From Deltaproteobacteria bacterium (lineage in GTDB: Bacteria; Myxococcota_A; Polyangia; Polyangiales; Ga0077539), in the NCBI GenBank assembly GCA_016704445.1, contig JADJAE010000009.1, positions 1 through 64,000 of the forward strand: 64,000 bases of DNA. Direction: 5' to 3'. Shown in pieces: positions 61,881 through 64,000 of the stretch. How positions within the stretch are numbered: position 1 is the first letter of the stretch; each line of letters opens with the position of its first letter. The position numbers and the translations under genes were made by a program. The notes under the pieces were generated by a model, which was not told where the DNA came from, ran no database searches, and saw only the letters and a list, made by a program, of their open reading frames with translations.

Positions 61881-62745
61881 ATGACAGGGGTGACGATGGG
61901 TCGAGGAAAGATCGTCCGAGCGCTGCTGACCGCAGCGCTCCTGGGCGGCGGCGAGCGGGACAGGCGACTCGGGCTGCCTTCAGCTCGACGTCCCCGGCGG
62001 GGAGGTCGCAGCGCAGAGGCACCGTCTTCAGGAGGAGATCTACGCGGTGCAGCAGATCTATGCGCTGCGCAATCACCGCTTCGAGATCAACCCCTCGGCG
62101 AACTTCTCGCTGAACGATCCGTTCGTGTCGCACACGGGCTTCGGCCTCTCGATGAACTACTGGATCTCGAACGTGCTCGCCGTCGGCGTGACGGGCGTGT
62201 TCTTCCAGGGGCTCAACTCGACCTCGGACGTGAACTACTTCGTCGGCCGCTCGGCCGAGCTCGTGGTGCCGATCAACGAGTACCAGCTCGCGGCCGCGGT
62301 GAACTTCTCGTACGTGCCCTTGTACGGGAAGTTCTCGATGTTCAACCGCTTCATCTTCCACTGGGACATGTACCTGACGGCCGGCGTCGGGATCATGCGC
62401 ACGCGGCCCATCCCCGCGGTCGACCCGGAGGTCCGCTCCTTCGACTGGAACACGGCGATCCTCTTCGACGCGGGCCTCGGGTTCCGGGTGTTCGTGTCGC
62501 GCTCGGTGGCCATCACCGCAGAGCTGCGCAACTTCATCTACCCGGAGCTCCTCGAGAACACCTCGACGAACCTCCCGGAGACGGGTTCGAACACCACCGG
62601 CGGGCCGATCTCGACGACCTGCACGGCCTGTCGCCGCAACCCGGCCAACTGGACGAGCGAGAGCGCGCTCACGGACAACGTGATGCTCTCCGTGGGGCTG
62701 ACGGTGTTCCTGCCGTTCAGCTTCTCGTATCACCTGCCCAAGTGA
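61881..62745 (+). CDS. outer-membrane beta-barrel protein (myxobacterial type), apparent frameshift near 61945
   Basis: A signal sequence (MGRGKIVRALLTAALLGG) in the first frame and the barrel in another frame from about 61950: ASGTGDSGCLQLDVPGG followed by RHRLQEEIYAVQQIYALRNH. The barrel has alternating strands, FSLNDPFVSHTGFGLSMNYW and FSMFNRFIFHWDMYLTAGVG. It ends FLPFSFSYHLPK. This matches the outer-membrane barrel family common in Myxococcota (OMP_myx type). The frameshift sits between the signal and mature part. Its neighbour is a paralogue. Confidence 0.8.
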
Positions 62746-62764
62746 GCGGTCGGAGCGAAGAAAG

Positions 62765-63691
62765 ATGGCATCGATGAAGCGCTTGTTTGGAACGCTGGTG
62801 CTCGCGGGAGCGTCCCTGGCGGCCTCCGCCGCCGCCCAGGACATTCAGATCCGCGGCCCGCTGGCGGGCGCCCGCTCGGTGGCGCGCCTGGTCCGCTACC
62901 GTGAGAACCGCCTGTCGCTGACCCCGACGGTCGGCATCACCCTCCAGGACGAGTTCTCCCGGGAGCTCTTCTTCGGCCTCCGTGCGAACTACCACTTCGC
63001 CGACTGGATCGGCGTAGGTGTTGGGTTCGTCGGCGCCGCTGGCCTCGACACCTCGCTCACCACGCAGATCACGGCCCGGTCGCCCGGCAACACGCCCAAC
63101 ATCCCTGCCCGGGCGAACTTCCCGCAGCAGATCGGCCGCCGCGACTACATGATCGACCTCTACGCGACCTTCATCCCGCTGCGCGGGAAGTTCGCGCTGT
63201 TCCAGAACCTCGTCGCCGACCTCGACCTGTACTTCGTCGCGGGCGTCGCCCTTGTGGGCGTCACCGAGCGCGCCGACTTCTCGCTCGGCTCGCAGACCAC
63301 CGGCCTCGACTCGGTCGCGGCCAACAACCTCCGTCGCTCGTGGGCCAACTCGCAGAGCGCTCGCGCGAGCCGCCTGGCCGTGGCGCCGACCTTCGGCTTC
63401 GGCCTCAACTTCTTCATCAACCGCTTCGTGTCGGTCAACGTCGAGTACCGCGCCACGCCCTTCAGCTGGAACCGCTCCGGCACCGACGAGAACTCCACGG
63501 TCAACCGCTGCGGCGCCGAAGGCAACGCCTCGTGCGAGGGCTTCTCCGACCTCGTCTCGACCTACTTCGAGACCAACGCGGCGCGCCGCGTCTCGGCGGT
63601 CACCTCGGACGACCGTACGCTCAGCTTCAACCAGATGGTCTCCCTCGGGGTCAGCATCTTCCTGCCGACCTCGCCCCGCATCGGTCCCTGA
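62765..63691 (+). CDS. outer-membrane beta-barrel protein (myxobacterial type)
   Basis: 308 residues with a signal MKRLFGTLVLAGASLAASAA ahead of AQDIQIRG. It is clearly related to the preceding gene: YRENRLSLTPTVGITLQDEF corresponds to LRNHRFEINPSANFSLNDPF there, and LRGKFALFQNLVADLDLYFV to the YGKFSMFNRFIFHWDMYLTA stretch. It ends MVSLGVSIFLPTSPRIGP. Probably an outer-membrane barrel acting with its paralogue; the start could be either ATG at 62765 or 62774. It follows 19 bp after the first. Confidence 0.88.
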   Translation: MASMKRLFGTLVLAGASLAASAAAQDIQIRGPLAGARSVARLVRYRENRLSLTPTVGITLQDEFSRELFFGLRANYHFADWIGVGVGFVGAAGLDTSLTTQITARSPGNTPNIPARANFPQQIGRRDYMIDLYATFIPLRGKFALFQNLVADLDLYFVAGVALVGVTERADFSLGSQTTGLDSVAANNLRRSWANSQSARASRLAVAPTFGFGLNFFINRFVSVNVEYRATPFSWNRSGTDENSTVNRCGAEGNASCEGFSDLVSTYFETNAARRVSAVTSDDRTLSFNQMVSLGVSIFLPTSPRIGP

Positions 63692-63744
63692 CCCTCAATC
63701 CTCCGGCGGCGATCCTTCGCTACGCGCGACAGGAGGGCCGCCGG

Positions 63745-64000
63745 TCACTCCCCCCGCATACCCGGCGTGACGACCACCCAGCGCGGTGGCTGCCGTCGCG
63801 CTCGCTCCTCCGCAGCCCAGCGCTCACGGGTCTTCGCCGATCGTCGCCAGCGACGCAGCGAAGCCGCGCCCATCATCAGCAGGAACACCACCGTCACCAG
63901 CCCCGATCCAGCCCAGATCGGCGCCAGCGCGAAGCGGCTGCGGACGTCCTCGCGCCACTGCTCCTCCAGGGTCGCCAGCGAGGCGCCGAAGGCGGTGCGC
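63745..64000 (-). CDS. C-terminal part of a membrane-anchored protein (peptidase-MA-like, runs off the right edge)
   Basis: 84 codons are visible, ending at the TGA 63745-63747. The sequence FGASLATLEEQWREDVRSRF and then APIWAGSGLVTVVFLLMMGA gives one membrane helix, followed by a basic tail (SLRRWRRSAKTRERWAAEER). This helix-plus-basic-tail end looks like that of peptidase-MA-family metalloproteases in myxobacteria, where a WR-x5-R sequence precedes the membrane helix. The catalytic domain would lie beyond the window edge, so the call is tentative. Confidence 0.5.
   Translation of the reverse strand, partial: RTAFGASLATLEEQWREDVRSRFALAPIWAGSGLVTVVFLLMMGAASLRRWRRSAKTRERWAAEERARRQPPRWVVVTPGMRGE

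Overview
The window is high-GC DNA, roughly 70% G+C with very strong third-position G/C, from what looks like a member of the Myxococcota, most likely the Polyangia side. The reasons are the density of Ser/Thr kinases and histidine kinases, many lipoproteins ending their signal in L-x-G-C or A-C, the paired myxobacterial-type outer-membrane beta-barrel proteins, TPR/PEGA membrane proteins, and a non-cyanobacterial Kai gene cluster. No tRNA, rRNA or CRISPR array was seen.

Layout. 0-6.4 kb (minus): an MMPL exporter with two methyltransferases, then purL and purQ. 6.6-13.1 kb (plus): a glycosyltransferase, a MATE exporter, a lipoprotein, methionine aminopeptidase and a double-length ThyX-like protein. 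13.1-22.3 kb: an accessory mosaic with a HEPN/small-protein pair, copies of a 122-bp repeat, and many gene fragments (helicase/restriction tail, rhomboid, aminotransferase, DUF4351-like, methyltransferase) between a few intact genes. 22.3-34.8 kb: a signalling block, starting with a four-gene Kai-type operon (KaiA-like pseudokinase, KaiB, KaiC, receiver-KaiB fusion), followed by two Ser/Thr kinases, two histidine kinases and a truncated response regulator. 34.9-37.0 kb: an IS91-family element bordered by a copy of the 3' end of thyX. 37-46.9 kb: a membrane zinc protease-like protein, a metallophosphatase, a UbiB-family kinase, Rieske and thioredoxin-like proteins, meaB, epmA-efp, and a glutamine amidotransferase-like protein. 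47.0-50.8 kb: yceD-rpmF-(fabD remnant)-fabG-acpP-fabF-rpiB, the core fatty-acid synthesis operon. 50.8-64 kb: an acyl-CoA ligase, SRPBCC and PEGA-type envelope proteins, a histone-deacetylase-family enzyme, HAMP proteins, ftsY and two outer-membrane barrels.

The most interesting system is the Kai-type operon at 22334-26122. It appears to hold counterparts of all three clock components: a C-terminal helical domain resembling the KaiA/RsbU superfamily fused to a histidine-kinase core whose phosphoacceptor His is Asn, a free KaiB, a two-domain KaiC with two adjacent phosphorylatable serines, and a second KaiB domain fused to a receiver domain. The second theme is genome rearrangement: nearly identical 122-bp repeats, all in one orientation, sit exactly at broken gene ends, and an IS91-type element appears to carry the end of thyX.

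Caution: eight apparent frameshifts in seven genes (map, meaB, an acyl-CoA ligase, a histidine kinase, a HAMP protein, an SRPBCC lipoprotein and an outer-membrane barrel) interrupt otherwise well-conserved genes. Several fit single-base losses in G/C runs, so sequencing or assembly error is likely for some of them, and the repeat-associated junctions could in part be assembly chimeras.
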